64,000 nucleotides of DNA, from the NCBI GenBank assembly GCA_013112575.1, contig JABFGG010000001.1:124001-188000 (forward strand), written 5' to 3'. The stretch comes from Chloroflexota bacterium (GTDB taxonomy: Bacteria; Chloroflexota; Anaerolineae; Anaerolineales; UBA11579). Below the pieces are notes generated by a model that saw nothing but the letters and a program-made list of their open reading frames with translations, made no database searches and was not told the origin of the DNA. Below, in pieces: positions 42,645 through 52,324 of this stretch. Both the position numbers and the translations under genes were made by a program. How positions within the stretch are numbered: position 1 is the first letter of the stretch; each line of letters starts with the position of its first letter.

Positions 42645-43760
42645 CTAATTCAGCAGCTTATCCAGCGGGCTGTACTCCAGGTCGAAGGCTTCGGCAACTG
42701 CGTCATAAGTGACGTGACCTTCATAGGTGTTGACGCCAGGGGCCAGGGTGTGGTCGGCCTTGACAGCTTCCTTTAAGCCCATATTGGCCAGCTTGAGCGC
42801 ATAGGGAAGAGTGGCATTGGAGAGAGCATAAGTCGAGGTGCGCGGCACCGCCCCGGGCATGTTCGTCACGCCGTAGTGCAGCACATCATCCACGAAATAA
42901 GTCGGTTCGCTGTGGGTGGTGGGCTTGATTGTCTCCACACAGCCACCCTGGTCGATGGCCACATCCACGATGACCGCACCGGCCTTCATAGTCTTGATCA
43001 TTTCCCTTGTCACGAGCCGCGGGGCGCGCGCGCCGGGGATCAACACACCGCCTACCAGCAGGTCGGCCACACGCGCCGCATCGGCGATGTTGACCGGGTT
43101 GGAAGCCACGGTAGAGAAATTACCGTGCAGCACATCGTCGAGGTAGCGCAGACGGTCGAGGTTGATGTCGATGATAGTGACCTGCGCGCCCATGCCAAGG
43201 GCCATCTTGGCGGCATTGGTACCCACCACACCACCCCCGATGATGACGGCATGTGCCGGACGTACACCGGGGACGCCGCCCATCAATTTGCCGATGCCTC
43301 CATTGGCTCGCTCGAGATAATGCGCGCCCACCTGCACGGACATGCGCCCGGCCACTTCACTCATGGGGGTCAGCAGTGGCAGAGTGCGGTTATCCAGTTC
43401 CACGGTTTCATAAGCTACAGAGGGGACTTTGCGGTCGACCAGGGCTTTGGTGAGTTCTTCTTCTGCAGCAAGGTGCAAGTAGGTGAAGAGGAGTAGATCC
43501 TGGCGCATGAAATCAAATTCTTCACGCAGCGGTTCCTTGACCTTCATGACCATCTCGGCATTGCCCCAGGTATCGGCAGCCGTGTCCTTAATCTCGGCCC
43601 CTAAGGCAGCGTATTCTTCATCAGTGAAACCGCTGCCCTGGCCTGCACCAGACTGCACCAGCACTTTATGCCCGGCCAGGATGAGCGTCTTGGCTCCGCC
43701 GGGAGGCAGGGCCACTCGATATTCATTATCTTTTATCTCTTTTGGAACGCCAACGATCAT
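42645..43760 (-). CDS. ald: alanine dehydrogenase
   Basis: 371 residues, GAGGAG upstream of the [23 protein letters not shown] holds the substrate Arg; [13 protein letters not shown] (catalytic His), [18 protein letters not shown] (NAD loop), and [19 protein letters not shown] are family-defining. It oxidises alanine to pyruvate plus ammonia, feeding the same nitrogen pool as the two glutamate dehydrogenases 7 kb away. Confidence 0.95.
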   Translation of the reverse strand: MIVGVPKEIKDNEYRVALPPGGAKTLILAGHKVLVQSGAGQGSGFTDEEYAALGAEIKDTAADTWGNAEMVMKVKEPLREEFDFMRQDLLLFTYLHLAAEEELTKALVDRKVPSVAYETVELDNRTLPLLTPMSEVAGRMSVQVGAHYLERANGGIGKLMGGVPGVRPAHAVIIGGGVVGTNAAKMALGMGAQVTIIDINLDRLRYLDDVLHGNFSTVASNPVNIADAARVADLLVGGVLIPGARAPRLVTREMIKTMKAGAVIVDVAIDQGGCVETIKPTTHSEPTYFVDDVLHYGVTNMPGAVPRTSTYALSNATLPYALKLANMGLKEAVKADHTLAPGVNTYEGHVTYDAVAEAFDLEYSPLDKLLN

Positions 43761-43795
43761 GGCTGTTCACTCCTCAGGTTAAGTTTTTTGGGGTA

Positions 43796-44032
43796 CTAGC
43801 GAGGCTCTATATACCATTGATCCTCATCGATATCGTAATGCAATTCGAAGATGCGGCGGTCATTGGTGACCACACTGAAACTGATGCCGATAGGTGTGCG
43901 CCAACTGATACGCACATTATCAACCTCCAGGCGCTTACCATCCCAGTGGAAGGCCACAGGGGTTTCTGCATAGCTGGAACTGGAACGAACTTCAACGTGG
44001 GCTGTCATGGGGATCAAATTTCCAGTAGTCAT
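43796..44032 (-). CDS. small conserved hypothetical protein
   Basis: 78 residues. TAHVEVRSSSSYAETPVAFH, WDGKRLEVDNVRISW and ELHYDIDEDQWYIEPR predict a short beta-rich fold, perhaps DUF6504-like; recognition is tentative. It begins four bases after the nucleotidyltransferase stop and likely belongs to the same operon. Confidence 0.55.
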   Translation of the reverse strand: MTTGNLIPMTAHVEVRSSSSYAETPVAFHWDGKRLEVDNVRISWRTPIGISFSVVTNDRRIFELHYDIDEDQWYIEPR

Positions 44033-44036
44033 CGGG

Positions 44037-45071
44037 CTAGGCTGGTTCTCCTTTTACCTCAGAATCATCCCCGATGTTGACCGAGCCGTTGACAGCCTCA
44101 ACATTGGCACGTGTGCCGACAATGGAGTGGGTCAATTGTGCATTATGTAATCGGGCTCCAGCTTCCAGCACCGTGTCGCTGATGACACAGTTTTCTATTT
44201 TGCATTGGGGGCCAACAGAAACGTGCGGGCCAATTTGGGAGTTGTTGATCTGCGCGCTGGGGTCGATGTGCACGGGGCCTGTGATGGTGACACCCTCTTG
44301 AGAAGGGACGGCAGGTGTATTGTCGCGTCCATTGTCCAGGAGGTATTGGTTAGTTTCCAAGACCGTATCCGGAATACCGGCATCCAGCCAGATGTCCACG
44401 CGCTCGGCGCGCATGTGCAGCCCGTCTTTGAGCATCATGTCCATGGCATCAGCCAGGTAAAACTCGCCTTTGGTCTGGCGGTCGGCGGCGATCTGTTTGT
44501 CGATGGTTGCCATGAGGTCTTCGCCACGCTGAAAATAATACAAGCCCACAATGGCCAGGTCATTCTCCATAGAATCCGGTTTTTCAATCAGGCCCGTAAC
44601 CCGGTCCTCTTCCCCAACTTCCACCACCCCAAAACGGCGCGGGTCTTCCACGCGCTTGACCCAGATGACTGACTCCGCATCTTCATCTGCCAGGAAGCCC
44701 AGATCGGTTTCTACCAAAGTATCTACAAAAGCCAGCAGGGTCGGGCCATGCATGAATTCACGCGCAAAGGCCACAGCATGTGACTGGCCTAGCATTTCTT
44801 CCTGCACTACAAAATGCGCCTTGACCTCAGGATAATTAGCTTGCATGAAGTCACGCACCTGGTCGCCCAGATAGCCGATGATGAAAACCAATTCTGCATT
44901 CTCAAAATCAGGGGCGGTTGCGAAGGTATCCAGTACGTGCGACAGCACGGAGCGGCCAGCAGCGCTGACCAGGGGTTTGGGTTTGGACCAGGTATGAGGT
45001 CGCAAGCGCGTACCAAAACCGGCCATGGGGATGATGATCTTGAGGTTGTCGTTGGGCACAGTGTCTTCCAT
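44037..45071 (-). CDS. sugar-phosphate nucleotidyltransferase with left-handed beta-helix tail
   Basis: 344 residues. KIIIPMAGFGTRLRPHTWSKPKPLV is cut to the signature GFGTRLRP plus the KPKP substrate Lys. LIEKPDSMENDLAIVGLYYF and WLDAGIPDTVLETNQ belong to the glucose-1-phosphate thymidylyl/uridylyltransferase core. The last 95 residues show hexapeptide-like repeats (INNSQIGPHVSVG, CKIENCVISDTVLE, ARLHNAQLTHSIVG), a left-handed beta-helix as in bifunctional enzymes. It makes an activated sugar donor; the base and sugar are unclear. Confidence 0.85.
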   Translation of the reverse strand: MEDTVPNDNLKIIIPMAGFGTRLRPHTWSKPKPLVSAAGRSVLSHVLDTFATAPDFENAELVFIIGYLGDQVRDFMQANYPEVKAHFVVQEEMLGQSHAVAFAREFMHGPTLLAFVDTLVETDLGFLADEDAESVIWVKRVEDPRRFGVVEVGEEDRVTGLIEKPDSMENDLAIVGLYYFQRGEDLMATIDKQIAADRQTKGEFYLADAMDMMLKDGLHMRAERVDIWLDAGIPDTVLETNQYLLDNGRDNTPAVPSQEGVTITGPVHIDPSAQINNSQIGPHVSVGPQCKIENCVISDTVLEAGARLHNAQLTHSIVGTRANVEAVNGSVNIGDDSEVKGEPA

Positions 45072-45080
45072 GTATTGAAT

Positions 45081-45764
45081 TTATTTTTTGCTGCTTTTGC
45101 GAGCTCTTTTCTTTTTGGGGGCGGGCTTGTCTTCTTCTGCCGGGGTTTCTTCAACTTCAACAGGCAGCGGTTTGCGTTTATTGACTACCAGCAAGCCCTT
45201 GCCAACTGGCAACACAACGGCGTCTACGCGTTGGTCGTCCTGGGCCTGGGCGAGGAATTTTTCCAATTCTTCCGCGTGGCTGACAACATTGTCCACTATT
45301 AAAAGGCCACCTGTCACCAGGTTGGGCACCACCAGGTCATAACACTCCTGATACATCTCTTTCTCTACATCCAGGAAACAAAAGGCCACCTCATCATATT
45401 CTTTGAGATGGCCGCGGGCGTCACCGTGGATCTGGTTTACAAAAGCTGCTACTCCGGCACTGGCAAAGGTCTGCTTGGCAAGCTCCACTTTCTCCGGCAA
45501 GAGTTCAAAGGTGGTCAGTTTGCCGGCGCGCTGCTGGCAGGCCAGGATTAACCATAAAGAAGAGTAGCCCGCGCTGGTGCCGATCTCCAGCACATCACCT
45601 TTGGGCGCGGCGGCAGCCAGCAAGGCCAGGATGTTACCGCTTTCAGGCGGGATCTGGCGCAGACGCTTGAGTTGAGGCGTGCCATCATTCCGATCACGTT
45701 CGTCAATGGCTTCCAATTCACGCATTCGCGCCTGTATAGCTTCGGGTATGTTTTCCAGGAACAT
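45081..45764 (-). CDS. O-methyltransferase-like SAM-dependent methyltransferase
   Basis: 227 residues from ATG 45764 with GGAGAG upstream. GDVLEIGTSAGYSSLWL is motif I; TTFELLPEKVELAKQ and FLDVEKEMYQECYDLV with GGLLIVDNVV match the catechol-type O-methyltransferase 3 family, which needs a divalent metal. The C-terminus ends in a Lys/Arg-rich tail (PAPKKKRARKSSKK) unlike the family, maybe for nucleic-acid or membrane contact. It heads a run of genes into the nucleotidyltransferase. Confidence 0.85.
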   Translation of the reverse strand: MFLENIPEAIQARMRELEAIDERDRNDGTPQLKRLRQIPPESGNILALLAAAAPKGDVLEIGTSAGYSSLWLILACQQRAGKLTTFELLPEKVELAKQTFASAGVAAFVNQIHGDARGHLKEYDEVAFCFLDVEKEMYQECYDLVVPNLVTGGLLIVDNVVSHAEELEKFLAQAQDDQRVDAVVLPVGKGLLVVNKRKPLPVEVEETPAEEDKPAPKKKRARKSSKK

Positions 45765-45815
45765 AATAGGTCTCTCCACCACTTATTTTACCAGTGAGGG
45801 AATGAGAATCCTAAA

Positions 45816-45840
45816 GGGCACACCGGGGTGCGCCTCTACA
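45816..45840. repeat. GTAGGGGC-type palindrome, degenerate copy 3
   Basis: An imperfect palindrome GGGCACACC-GG-GGTGCGCC followed by TCTACATAAATAA. Its right half matches copy 2 (GGTGCGCC, CTACATAA). It lies between the aldo/keto reductase stop and the methyltransferase start. Confidence 0.55.
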
Positions 45841-45850
45841 TAAATAACGA

Positions 45851-46837
45851 TCAATTATGGCCCATGACAGGATGCGGCTGGTAAGGCTCCTCAAGATAGG
45901 CCATGTCTTCCTCATTCAGTTCAATGCCCAGAGCCGCGACGGCCTGCTCGAGATGGGGCATCTTGGTAGCGCCGATGATGGGGGCCACCACAGCAGGCTT
46001 GTTAAGCAGCCAGGCCAGGGCGATCTGGGCAGGTTGCACGTCCTTCTTTTTGGCCAGTTCAATCACGCGGTCCACGATCTCAAAATCGTTGTCCTTGTAA
46101 TACATGCCCAGAGCATACTCATCCGTCTTGGCGCGGGCAGTTTCGCCACTATTCTCATCGCCCTTCTTGCGGTTGCCCGCCAGGAAGCCACGTGCCAGCG
46201 GGCTCCAGGGGATCAGGCCCACACCCTGATCGAGACATAGCGGCACCATCTCGCGCTCCTCTTCACGGTAAACTAGATTGTAATGGTTCTGCATGGAGAC
46301 AAAACGCGTCCAGTTATTGAGATCGGCTAAATAAAGGGTCTTGGAGAACTGCCAGGCGAACATGCTGGAAGCACCAATGTAGCGCACCATGCCCATTTTC
46401 ACCAAATCGTGCAGGGCTTCTAAGGTTTCTTCGATGGGTGTGTTGTAATCCCAACGGTGAATCTGGTACAGGTCAATGTAATCGGTACCCAAACGATCCA
46501 GGGAATCCTCGACTGCCTGCATGATGTGCGCTCGCGAGAGACCGCCCTGGTTGGGTTTGTCATTGAAGGGGAAGTAGACCTTGGTAGCCAGCACGATCTC
46601 CTCGCGGCGAGCGTAATCTCGCAAGGCGCGGCCGGTGACCTCTTCGCTGAAACCCAGCGAGTACATATTGGCCGTATCAAAGAAGTTGATACCCAGTTCC
46701 AGCGCCCGCTGGATGAAGGGCCGACTATCTTCTTCGTCTAAAATCCAAGGCCGCCATTTGGATGTACCATAGCTCATCATGCCCAGGCAGATGCGCGAGA
46801 CTTTTAATCCAGTATTGCCAAGATTTGTATATTGCAT
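45851..46837 (-). CDS. aldo/keto reductase
   Basis: 328 residues from ATG 46837 with GGAGTG seven bases upstream. The catalytic tetrad can be placed in FFDTANMYS (Asp, Tyr), LATKVYFP (Lys) and QIHRWDY (His). QNHYNLVYREEEREMVPLC and LIPWSPLARGFLAGN match the YajO/Tas-like AKR subgroup. It reduces aldehydes or ketones with NADPH; no pathway context is visible. Confidence 0.92.
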   Translation of the reverse strand: MQYTNLGNTGLKVSRICLGMMSYGTSKWRPWILDEEDSRPFIQRALELGINFFDTANMYSLGFSEEVTGRALRDYARREEIVLATKVYFPFNDKPNQGGLSRAHIMQAVEDSLDRLGTDYIDLYQIHRWDYNTPIEETLEALHDLVKMGMVRYIGASSMFAWQFSKTLYLADLNNWTRFVSMQNHYNLVYREEEREMVPLCLDQGVGLIPWSPLARGFLAGNRKKGDENSGETARAKTDEYALGMYYKDNDFEIVDRVIELAKKKDVQPAQIALAWLLNKPAVVAPIIGATKMPHLEQAVAALGIELNEEDMAYLEEPYQPHPVMGHN

Positions 46838-46910
46838 CAATCACTCCTAACTAACTAGCAACGATAACTTGCCCATTATAATGAAGATCACCCCTGTCAC
46901 GGAGGCCTCT

Positions 46911-47657
46911 ATGCAACTCCAACTCATCCGCAATGCCACCATGCGCCTGCACTACGGCAGCCAGTTATTGTTACTCGACCCCGACCTGGCCCCCAAACAC
47001 GCCCGTGAGCCGCTAGCTGGTGTGCAAAATAATCCTATTGTTGGCCTCCCTATGAGTACAGATGAAATCATGGCCGACATCAATGCCATATTGGTTTCGC
47101 ACTTGCACCAAGACCACTTCGATGCTGTGGCGCAGGAGGATTTGCCCAAGGACCTGCCGTTATTCTGCCAACCCGAAGATGTGGACAGCATCAGTGACTC
47201 TGGGTTTACGCAAGTGCTACCCATCAAAGATGAACTCATCTGGGAAAGCATACGCTTCTCGCGCACAGCTGCGCAACACGGTTTTGGCAAATGGGCCGAG
47301 ATGCTGGCCCCAGTCAGCGGCTTTGTGCTGCAGGCGGCGAGAGAGCCAACCGTCTATTGGGCGGGGGATACAGTCTGGTATCCGGCTGTGCAGGCAGTGA
47401 TCGACAAGTTCAAACCAGAAGTGATAATCATTCATTCTAGTGGGGCCGAGTTGGAAGATAGCGGTCCCATCGTGATGGACCTTGAGCAAAGTGTATTGGT
47501 GTGCCAATCCGCCCCTAATGCCAAAGTTGTGGCCGTGCACCTCGAGTCACTGGATCATGGAAAAGTCAGTCGTGATGCTCTGCGTGTCGCGGCCGAAGAA
47601 GCCGGGGTGGGGGAACGTTTATCGATTCCGCTGGATGGGGAAGGCCTGGACTTCTAA
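46911..47657 (+). CDS. MBL-fold metal-dependent hydrolase (UlaG-like)
   Basis: 248 residues from ATG 46911, with CGGAGG upstream; a TATAAT box at 46877-46882 fits transcription just upstream of that start. SHLHQDHFD (His64, His66, Asp68, His69) is the metal-binding motif, and YWAGDTVWYPAV plus VVAVHLESLDH supply the later ligands. It resembles UlaG-type L-ascorbate-6-phosphate lactonases or related hydrolases. Its stop codon directly abuts the stop of the opposing gene. Confidence 0.85.
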   Translation: MQLQLIRNATMRLHYGSQLLLLDPDLAPKHAREPLAGVQNNPIVGLPMSTDEIMADINAILVSHLHQDHFDAVAQEDLPKDLPLFCQPEDVDSISDSGFTQVLPIKDELIWESIRFSRTAAQHGFGKWAEMLAPVSGFVLQAAREPTVYWAGDTVWYPAVQAVIDKFKPEVIIIHSSGAELEDSGPIVMDLEQSVLVCQSAPNAKVVAVHLESLDHGKVSRDALRVAAEEAGVGERLSIPLDGEGLDF

Positions 47658-48908
47658 CTACAACACTGTCTCGTGAGTGCGCTCAGGGATTAAGTGCATG
47701 GTTCCAAGCACTAAGACCAGTACAACAAATGGCACTAGCCCACTAAAAGTATCAAGGTCGCGTTGGTATGCGATGTATCGCAAGAAATAGGGCCAGGCGG
47801 ACAATACAAACACGGCTGCCACCCAAACCCCTCGTCTCTTTTCCGCGGTTAATTTTTCCGCCAAAACCAGAGCATAAAACACGGGAAACAGCAGCAAGAC
47901 CTGGTCATAGTTCCAGGCATAAGGGGTTACAAAGAGGGAAAGCGCCATGCTTACAGCAAGCACAGCATCGAGGGCCAGACTACGATGACGCAGCACCATC
48001 CAGAGGACAACTAAGATAATCAGGATTGAAAGCGCTGCGCTGATGGCAGTCTGCATGTTAAGCGTTAGGCTCCTCCCTAAATCGCTGACGATTCCCCACA
48101 GGGTTGGTGTAATGGGTCCATAATCGTGTATTTTGCCACTGTTGCCCACCACGTATTCAAGCCAAAGGGTCAACCAGCCAGGCCTCATCATCCAGGTTAT
48201 GGCTAGCAGAAACAGCCCGGATACTCCATTACCAACAAAAAAGGTCCATCGGCGTTTCCAAAGTGCCCAAGCCAAGAGAACGGGCAATAGGATCACAAAA
48301 GGATTGGGCCGAAGGATTAACAGCGTGAGACATATGCCCGCCAAAAGATCTTGCCCCCGCTTCATAAACGCGTATACAGCCCACAATAAGAACAACATAA
48401 TCAGGCTGTATTGCCCGGTAAGGATGATGATGGGGATCGGAGAGAAAAAGGCGACCAGCAAGAACAAGCCTAACAAGGCCAATGGATGTCTGATAGAGAG
48501 TTTGCGTACAAAGTCTCCAATAACCACAAACAGGAAAAGCTCCCCTAGTAGCAGCCAGAGCGTAGCCCCAAGATTGACAGGCATCAAAGCAAAGGGAACA
48601 AACAAAAAGGCGGCTGGCATGGGGAAAAGGAAGATCGGATTATCCCTATAGATAGGTGCATAAAGATCGTGCAATCTCTTCCAGTCGACCGGGTTGTAAA
48701 GGTCTGCTCCATCCAGAATGCCCTTGCCACCCAGCCACATCATTGTAAAATCGCTGTACACCCAGTAGCCGCCGCCCCCTGCTACTTGGTAGTTTATCAA
48801 GAACAATATACACAACACTACCGAGATCGGAATGGCGACCAAGAGCACTGCTGGAAGAATGCCATACCGATCACGTACCGCAGCAAAGGCGTCCTGTTTT
48901 TTTCTCAT
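47658..48908 (-). CDS. DUF2029 (GT87) membrane glycosyltransferase
   Basis: 416 residues with about ten membrane segments. YWVYSDFTMMWLGGKGILDGADLYNPVDW carries the acidic first-loop site and the LYNP motif of DUF2029/GT87 mannosyltransferases; FLFPMPAAFLFVPFALMP follows. The last loop has VTPYAWNYDQVLL. It probably uses polyprenyl-phosphate mannose at the outer membrane face; no other mannosylation gene is beside it. Confidence 0.82.
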   Translation of the reverse strand: MRKKQDAFAAVRDRYGILPAVLLVAIPISVVLCILFLINYQVAGGGGYWVYSDFTMMWLGGKGILDGADLYNPVDWKRLHDLYAPIYRDNPIFLFPMPAAFLFVPFALMPVNLGATLWLLLGELFLFVVIGDFVRKLSIRHPLALLGLFLLVAFFSPIPIIILTGQYSLIMLFLLWAVYAFMKRGQDLLAGICLTLLILRPNPFVILLPVLLAWALWKRRWTFFVGNGVSGLFLLAITWMMRPGWLTLWLEYVVGNSGKIHDYGPITPTLWGIVSDLGRSLTLNMQTAISAALSILIILVVLWMVLRHRSLALDAVLAVSMALSLFVTPYAWNYDQVLLLFPVFYALVLAEKLTAEKRRGVWVAAVFVLSAWPYFLRYIAYQRDLDTFSGLVPFVVLVLVLGTMHLIPERTHETVL

Positions 48909-49095
48909 ACCTTTATTCTAAATCATCATAGTGTCTATCTTCAAATAGCACAGGGATGCCATCACCCGTAGATTCGCCAAACTATTTTTCGGGATAATCC
49001 CCGCATAAGGGGCGCGTCTCTGGAAGGTACGCTTTCATCTCATTTCATTTTGTACTAAATATCCAGGAAGTCAAGTAAGTTCCCAGGCATTCCGG

Positions 49096-50226
49096 TCAAA
49101 GCACCTGAAGTAAGCCTTCACAAAAAGTTGGGTACACTTCAGCACCTTGTTGGCTTAATGCCGCCTGTTTCGTTTTTGCCTGGCTGATGCCATAAGCTTT
49201 CGTATTTATCTTCACACCATGCGCGTTAAGTACTTTTTGCGCGGCCTTCAAGCTCAGCACACCACCAATCGAATCCTCGAACACGCTTACCTCAAATCCA
49301 TCCAACACTTGCCATTTGCCATCGTCTGAGCCATCGTGAACCAGCTTCGCCCCTGCCATTAAAGCGCTTTCAATCTCGTCACCTAGAGCCATTCGCATGG
49401 CAGCGAGTGCATGCACCGGCGATGGCTTGATCAATTCCTGGTTGGACATGCCCAGTTCACCCGCCAGCCAGGTCAGACCGCCAAAGGCCACGTAAGGCAG
49501 TTGTTCCAATCCCACCAGTTTCGCGCCAATCTCAGCTTCTGGCTCACCAGAGTTACAGTTCGGGAATAAGGAGGGGCGGTTTGTGAAAATAACGGCGTGC
49601 TGATTTTTAACCTTCAACCACTTGAGCAGGCGTTTATGCAACTCTGCGGGGATATTGGAACGGTCATGCTTCAGCAAATAGCTATCTGTATCCAGTACAC
49701 TTTCCCGTTTGTAGATTTCACTATACTTCTGGCTGCCTAAGACCAGTTCCTGGAAAACGCGTTTACTTAGGGCCTGGTCTATATTGTGGGCATTCAGTAA
49801 TATTTCTAATAATCTGCTCTGGTTCTCCGTGCTGACTGCCTGGCTGAGGTTTGTCATGGCCTCTTGCGCACGCTCCAGTGGGGCTGAGCTGTTTGCCCGT
49901 GTGCTTTCCATGATCTGGAAGAAAGGGGCGAATTCGGGGAATTTTAAAGCGTGGTTTGCAATCGAATCAGAATTGATTGCGGAGGGATACGTCGCTTGTG
50001 AATCGTGTCTCCAAACCTCCATCAACATCAGCGCAGTACTGATTGCCGAAGAATCCCATTCGTTGGTGATGCCCACTGCTTCAAAAGCGGCAATGTCTTC
50101 GTCCGAAAGCGTCTTGTCTCCAAAGCCCAGGGTCTGCGCCAGCAGCCGCACTGTCTCCTGTAAAGCCTTGTGATAGCCCTGTGGCGTAAGCAGCACCCCA
50201 TCCATGTCCAGCAGCAGAATCTTCAC
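49096..50226 (-). CDS. HAD-family hydrolase, possible histidinol-phosphatase
   Basis: 376 residues. The GTG start overlaps the hisE stop by four bases, so it is the last gene of the his operon. HAD motif I LLLDMDGVLL (Asp7, Asp9), motif II VIFTNRP, the Lys of KPSPVHALA and motif IV SVFEDSIGG are all visible, with an unusually large alpha-helical cap between (about 60-230). The operon's hisB is dehydratase-only and no PHP- or IMPase-type hisN is present, so this enzyme is the natural candidate for histidinol-phosphate dephosphorylation. Confidence 0.75.
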   Translation of the reverse strand: MKILLLDMDGVLLTPQGYHKALQETVRLLAQTLGFGDKTLSDEDIAAFEAVGITNEWDSSAISTALMLMEVWRHDSQATYPSAINSDSIANHALKFPEFAPFFQIMESTRANSSAPLERAQEAMTNLSQAVSTENQSRLLEILLNAHNIDQALSKRVFQELVLGSQKYSEIYKRESVLDTDSYLLKHDRSNIPAELHKRLLKWLKVKNQHAVIFTNRPSLFPNCNSGEPEAEIGAKLVGLEQLPYVAFGGLTWLAGELGMSNQELIKPSPVHALAAMRMALGDEIESALMAGAKLVHDGSDDGKWQVLDGFEVSVFEDSIGGVLSLKAAQKVLNAHGVKINTKAYGISQAKTKQAALSQQGAEVYPTFCEGLLQVL

Positions 50227-50510
50227 GAAGCGCCCCCCGTTTGATGACGGCGTTCCAATTCTCCCTCCACTTCGGCCAGGGATACATCCTGTTGCACCAG
50301 CAACACCAAGCTATGATACATCAAGTCGGCCACTTCTTCAACCAGGCGCGCTTTGCCCTGACCTTTAGCTGCCAGGATGACCTCCACAGACTCTTCCCCT
50401 ACTTTCTTTAGAATTTCATCTTCGCCAGCATTAAGAAGCGTATTCGTATAGGAGTCTTCTTTGGGGTTTGCCTTACGGTCTTGAATGATTTCGTATAGTT
50501 TCTGGATCAT
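50223..50510 (-). CDS. hisE: phosphoribosyl-ATP pyrophosphatase
   Basis: 95 residues from ATG 50510, overlapping the hisI stop by four bases (ATGA). [37 protein letters not shown] and [16 protein letters not shown] are the HisE helices, with the EE-x3-E and EVADL metal residues. It removes pyrophosphate from phosphoribosyl-ATP. Separate from hisI, unlike the fused HisIE of enterics. Confidence 0.95.
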   Translation of the reverse strand: MIQKLYEIIQDRKANPKEDSYTNTLLNAGEDEILKKVGEESVEVILAAKGQGKARLVEEVADLMYHSLVLLVQQDVSLAEVEGELERRHQTGGAS

Positions 50511-50833
50511 GGTGAACCAACCTCGCGGTAGAAGCATGTTTTTTCGCCCGTGTGGCAGGCCGGGCCATTGGGTGCCACCCGCAGCAATAATGTGTCAGAA
50601 TCACAATCCACCAATACTTGGTCCACGCGCATCGTATTCCCGGAAGTGGCTCCTTTATGCCACAGTTCCTGGCGGCTGCGGCTCCAAAAATGTGCCTCCC
50701 CGCTTTCCTGGGTCATCTTTAATGCATCGGAGTTCATCCAGGCCACCATGAGCACCATATTCGTAACGCTATCCTGCAATACAGCCGGGATTAGTCCATG
50801 CTTATCGAAGTTCACTTGCATCTCATTATTCAT
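50507..50833 (-). CDS. hisI: phosphoribosyl-AMP cyclohydrolase
   Basis: 108 residues from ATG 50833, eight bases inside his[40 protein letters not shown] and [21 protein letters not shown] contain the zinc Cys residues and the magnesium DxDxD-like site. A longer frame runs into hisF and is not used. Confidence 0.95.
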   Translation of the reverse strand: MNNEMQVNFDKHGLIPAVLQDSVTNMVLMVAWMNSDALKMTQESGEAHFWSRSRQELWHKGATSGNTMRVDQVLVDCDSDTLLLRVAPNGPACHTGEKTCFYREVGSP

Positions 50834-51602
50834 TGTTGATTCCTGTAGGTCGTACGGCGATTTCTCTCTCCGCCAGATGTTGCTTGACGTCATCGATGCT
50901 GAGCATATTATCGTGGAATAACGAAGCTGCCAGGGCGGCATCTGCATGCCCATCGGTCAGCACGTCGGCAAAGTCCTCCACGCTCCCGGCCCCACCGCTG
51001 GCGATGACCGGTACGTTAACCGTCTCGGAAATAGTGCGTGTGAGTTCCAGATCATATCCTGCCATGGTGCCATCCGCATCCATGCTGGTCAGCAGGATCT
51101 CGCCAGCGCCCAATTCAACACCGCGTTGTGCCCACTCAATGGCATCCAAACCGGTAGGGGTGCGCCCCCCATGAATGACCACTTCCCATTTGCCCGCCTC
51201 GGTACGTCGGGCGTCGATAGCCAACACAATACACTGGCTGCCGAAACGTTCTGCACCTTGGGATAATAGTTCTGGGTTTTTTACAGCTGCGGAATTAATG
51301 CTGACTTTGTCCGCCCCTGCCAGCAGCAGGGCGCGCATGTCCTCCACCGTGTGAATACCGCCTCCCACCGTCAATGGCAAGAAAACTTCATCTGCCACGC
51401 GGCTGACGATATCCACAGTGGTATTGCGGCCCTCCGGGCTGGCCGTGATATCCAGGAATACCAGTTCGTCGGCCCCCATTTGATCATATCTGCGCGCCTG
51501 CTCCACGGGGTCTCCGGCATCGCGCAGATTCACGAAATTAACCCCCTTGACCACGCGACCATCTTTGACATCCAGGCAGGGGATGATGCGTTTGCTTAAC
51601 AT
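50826..51602 (-). CDS. hisF: imidazole glycerol phosphate synthase cyclase subunit
   Basis: 258 residues, overlapping hisA by seven bases. [19 protein letters not shown] holds the catalytic Asp (near 11), and [32 protein letters not shown] (second Asp) and [12 protein letters not shown] complete the half-barrel pattern. It forms the heterodimer with HisH, producing imidazole glycerol phosphate and AICAR. Confidence 0.96.
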   Translation of the reverse strand: MLSKRIIPCLDVKDGRVVKGVNFVNLRDAGDPVEQARRYDQMGADELVFLDITASPEGRNTTVDIVSRVADEVFLPLTVGGGIHTVEDMRALLLAGADKVSINSAAVKNPELLSQGAERFGSQCIVLAIDARRTEAGKWEVVIHGGRTPTGLDAIEWAQRGVELGAGEILLTSMDADGTMAGYDLELTRTISETVNVPVIASGGAGSVEDFADVLTDGHADAALAASLFHDNMLSIDDVKQHLAEREIAVRPTGINNE

Positions 51603-52324
51603 GCCAGCGCCTCCTTGAGGTCGATCTGCTCTTCATATAAAGCCCGCCCCACGATGACGCCATCAAAGCCGGCTACTTTCACTTCTTTAATATCTTCTAA
51701 AGACGCCACCCCCCCCGAGGCGACCACTGCCAGCCCCGATTTCTCGGCGACCTCTTGCGTTGTCTGGATATCCACACCCATGCCAGCCCCATCGTGTAGG
51801 ATATTGGTGAAGTTGATACGCGTTACCCCCTGCCCGGCCACGCGCTGGGCCAGTTCCACCGCGCTTACGTCCGTGCCTTCCTGCCAGCCGCGCACCTTCA
51901 CGAAGCCGTCACGGGCGTCAATGGCTACGGATACGCGCTCGGGGCCTAAAGCCTGTAATGCTTCTTCCAGCATCCACGGCTCGATAACAGCTGCCGTACC
52001 CAAGATGATGCGACGTACTCCAACTTCCACTGCCCAGGCCACGTCGGCCATTGTGCGCAACCCACCGCCGAATTGCACCTGGACCTCGTCTTCCAAAACC
52101 TCCAGGATGGCCTGTAATGCTTCCTGGTTTTGGTTATCCTGATTTTCAAAGGAACCGTCCAGGTTGACCACGTGTAGCCACTGGCTCCCGGCATCCAACC
52201 AGCGCCGCGCCACCGAGGCCGGGTCGTTGCCATACACGGTTTGCTGATCCGGGTCCCCCTGCATAAGCCGTACGACTTGCCCGTTGCGCAGGTCGATGGC
52301 CGGATAAACAGTAAATTCACTCAT
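51596..52324 (-). CDS. hisA: phosphoribosylformimino-5-aminoimidazole carboxamide isomerase
   Basis: 242 residues. [21 protein letters not shown] (catalytic Asp in AID), [29 protein letters not shown], and [13 protein letters not shown] are the ProFAR isomerase motifs. Its ATG overlaps the hisH stop by one base. Confidence 0.96.
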   Translation of the reverse strand: MSEFTVYPAIDLRNGQVVRLMQGDPDQQTVYGNDPASVARRWLDAGSQWLHVVNLDGSFENQDNQNQEALQAILEVLEDEVQVQFGGGLRTMADVAWAVEVGVRRIILGTAAVIEPWMLEEALQALGPERVSVAIDARDGFVKVRGWQEGTDVSAVELAQRVAGQGVTRINFTNILHDGAGMGVDIQTTQEVAEKSGLAVVASGGVASLEDIKEVKVAGFDGVIVGRALYEEQIDLKEALAC

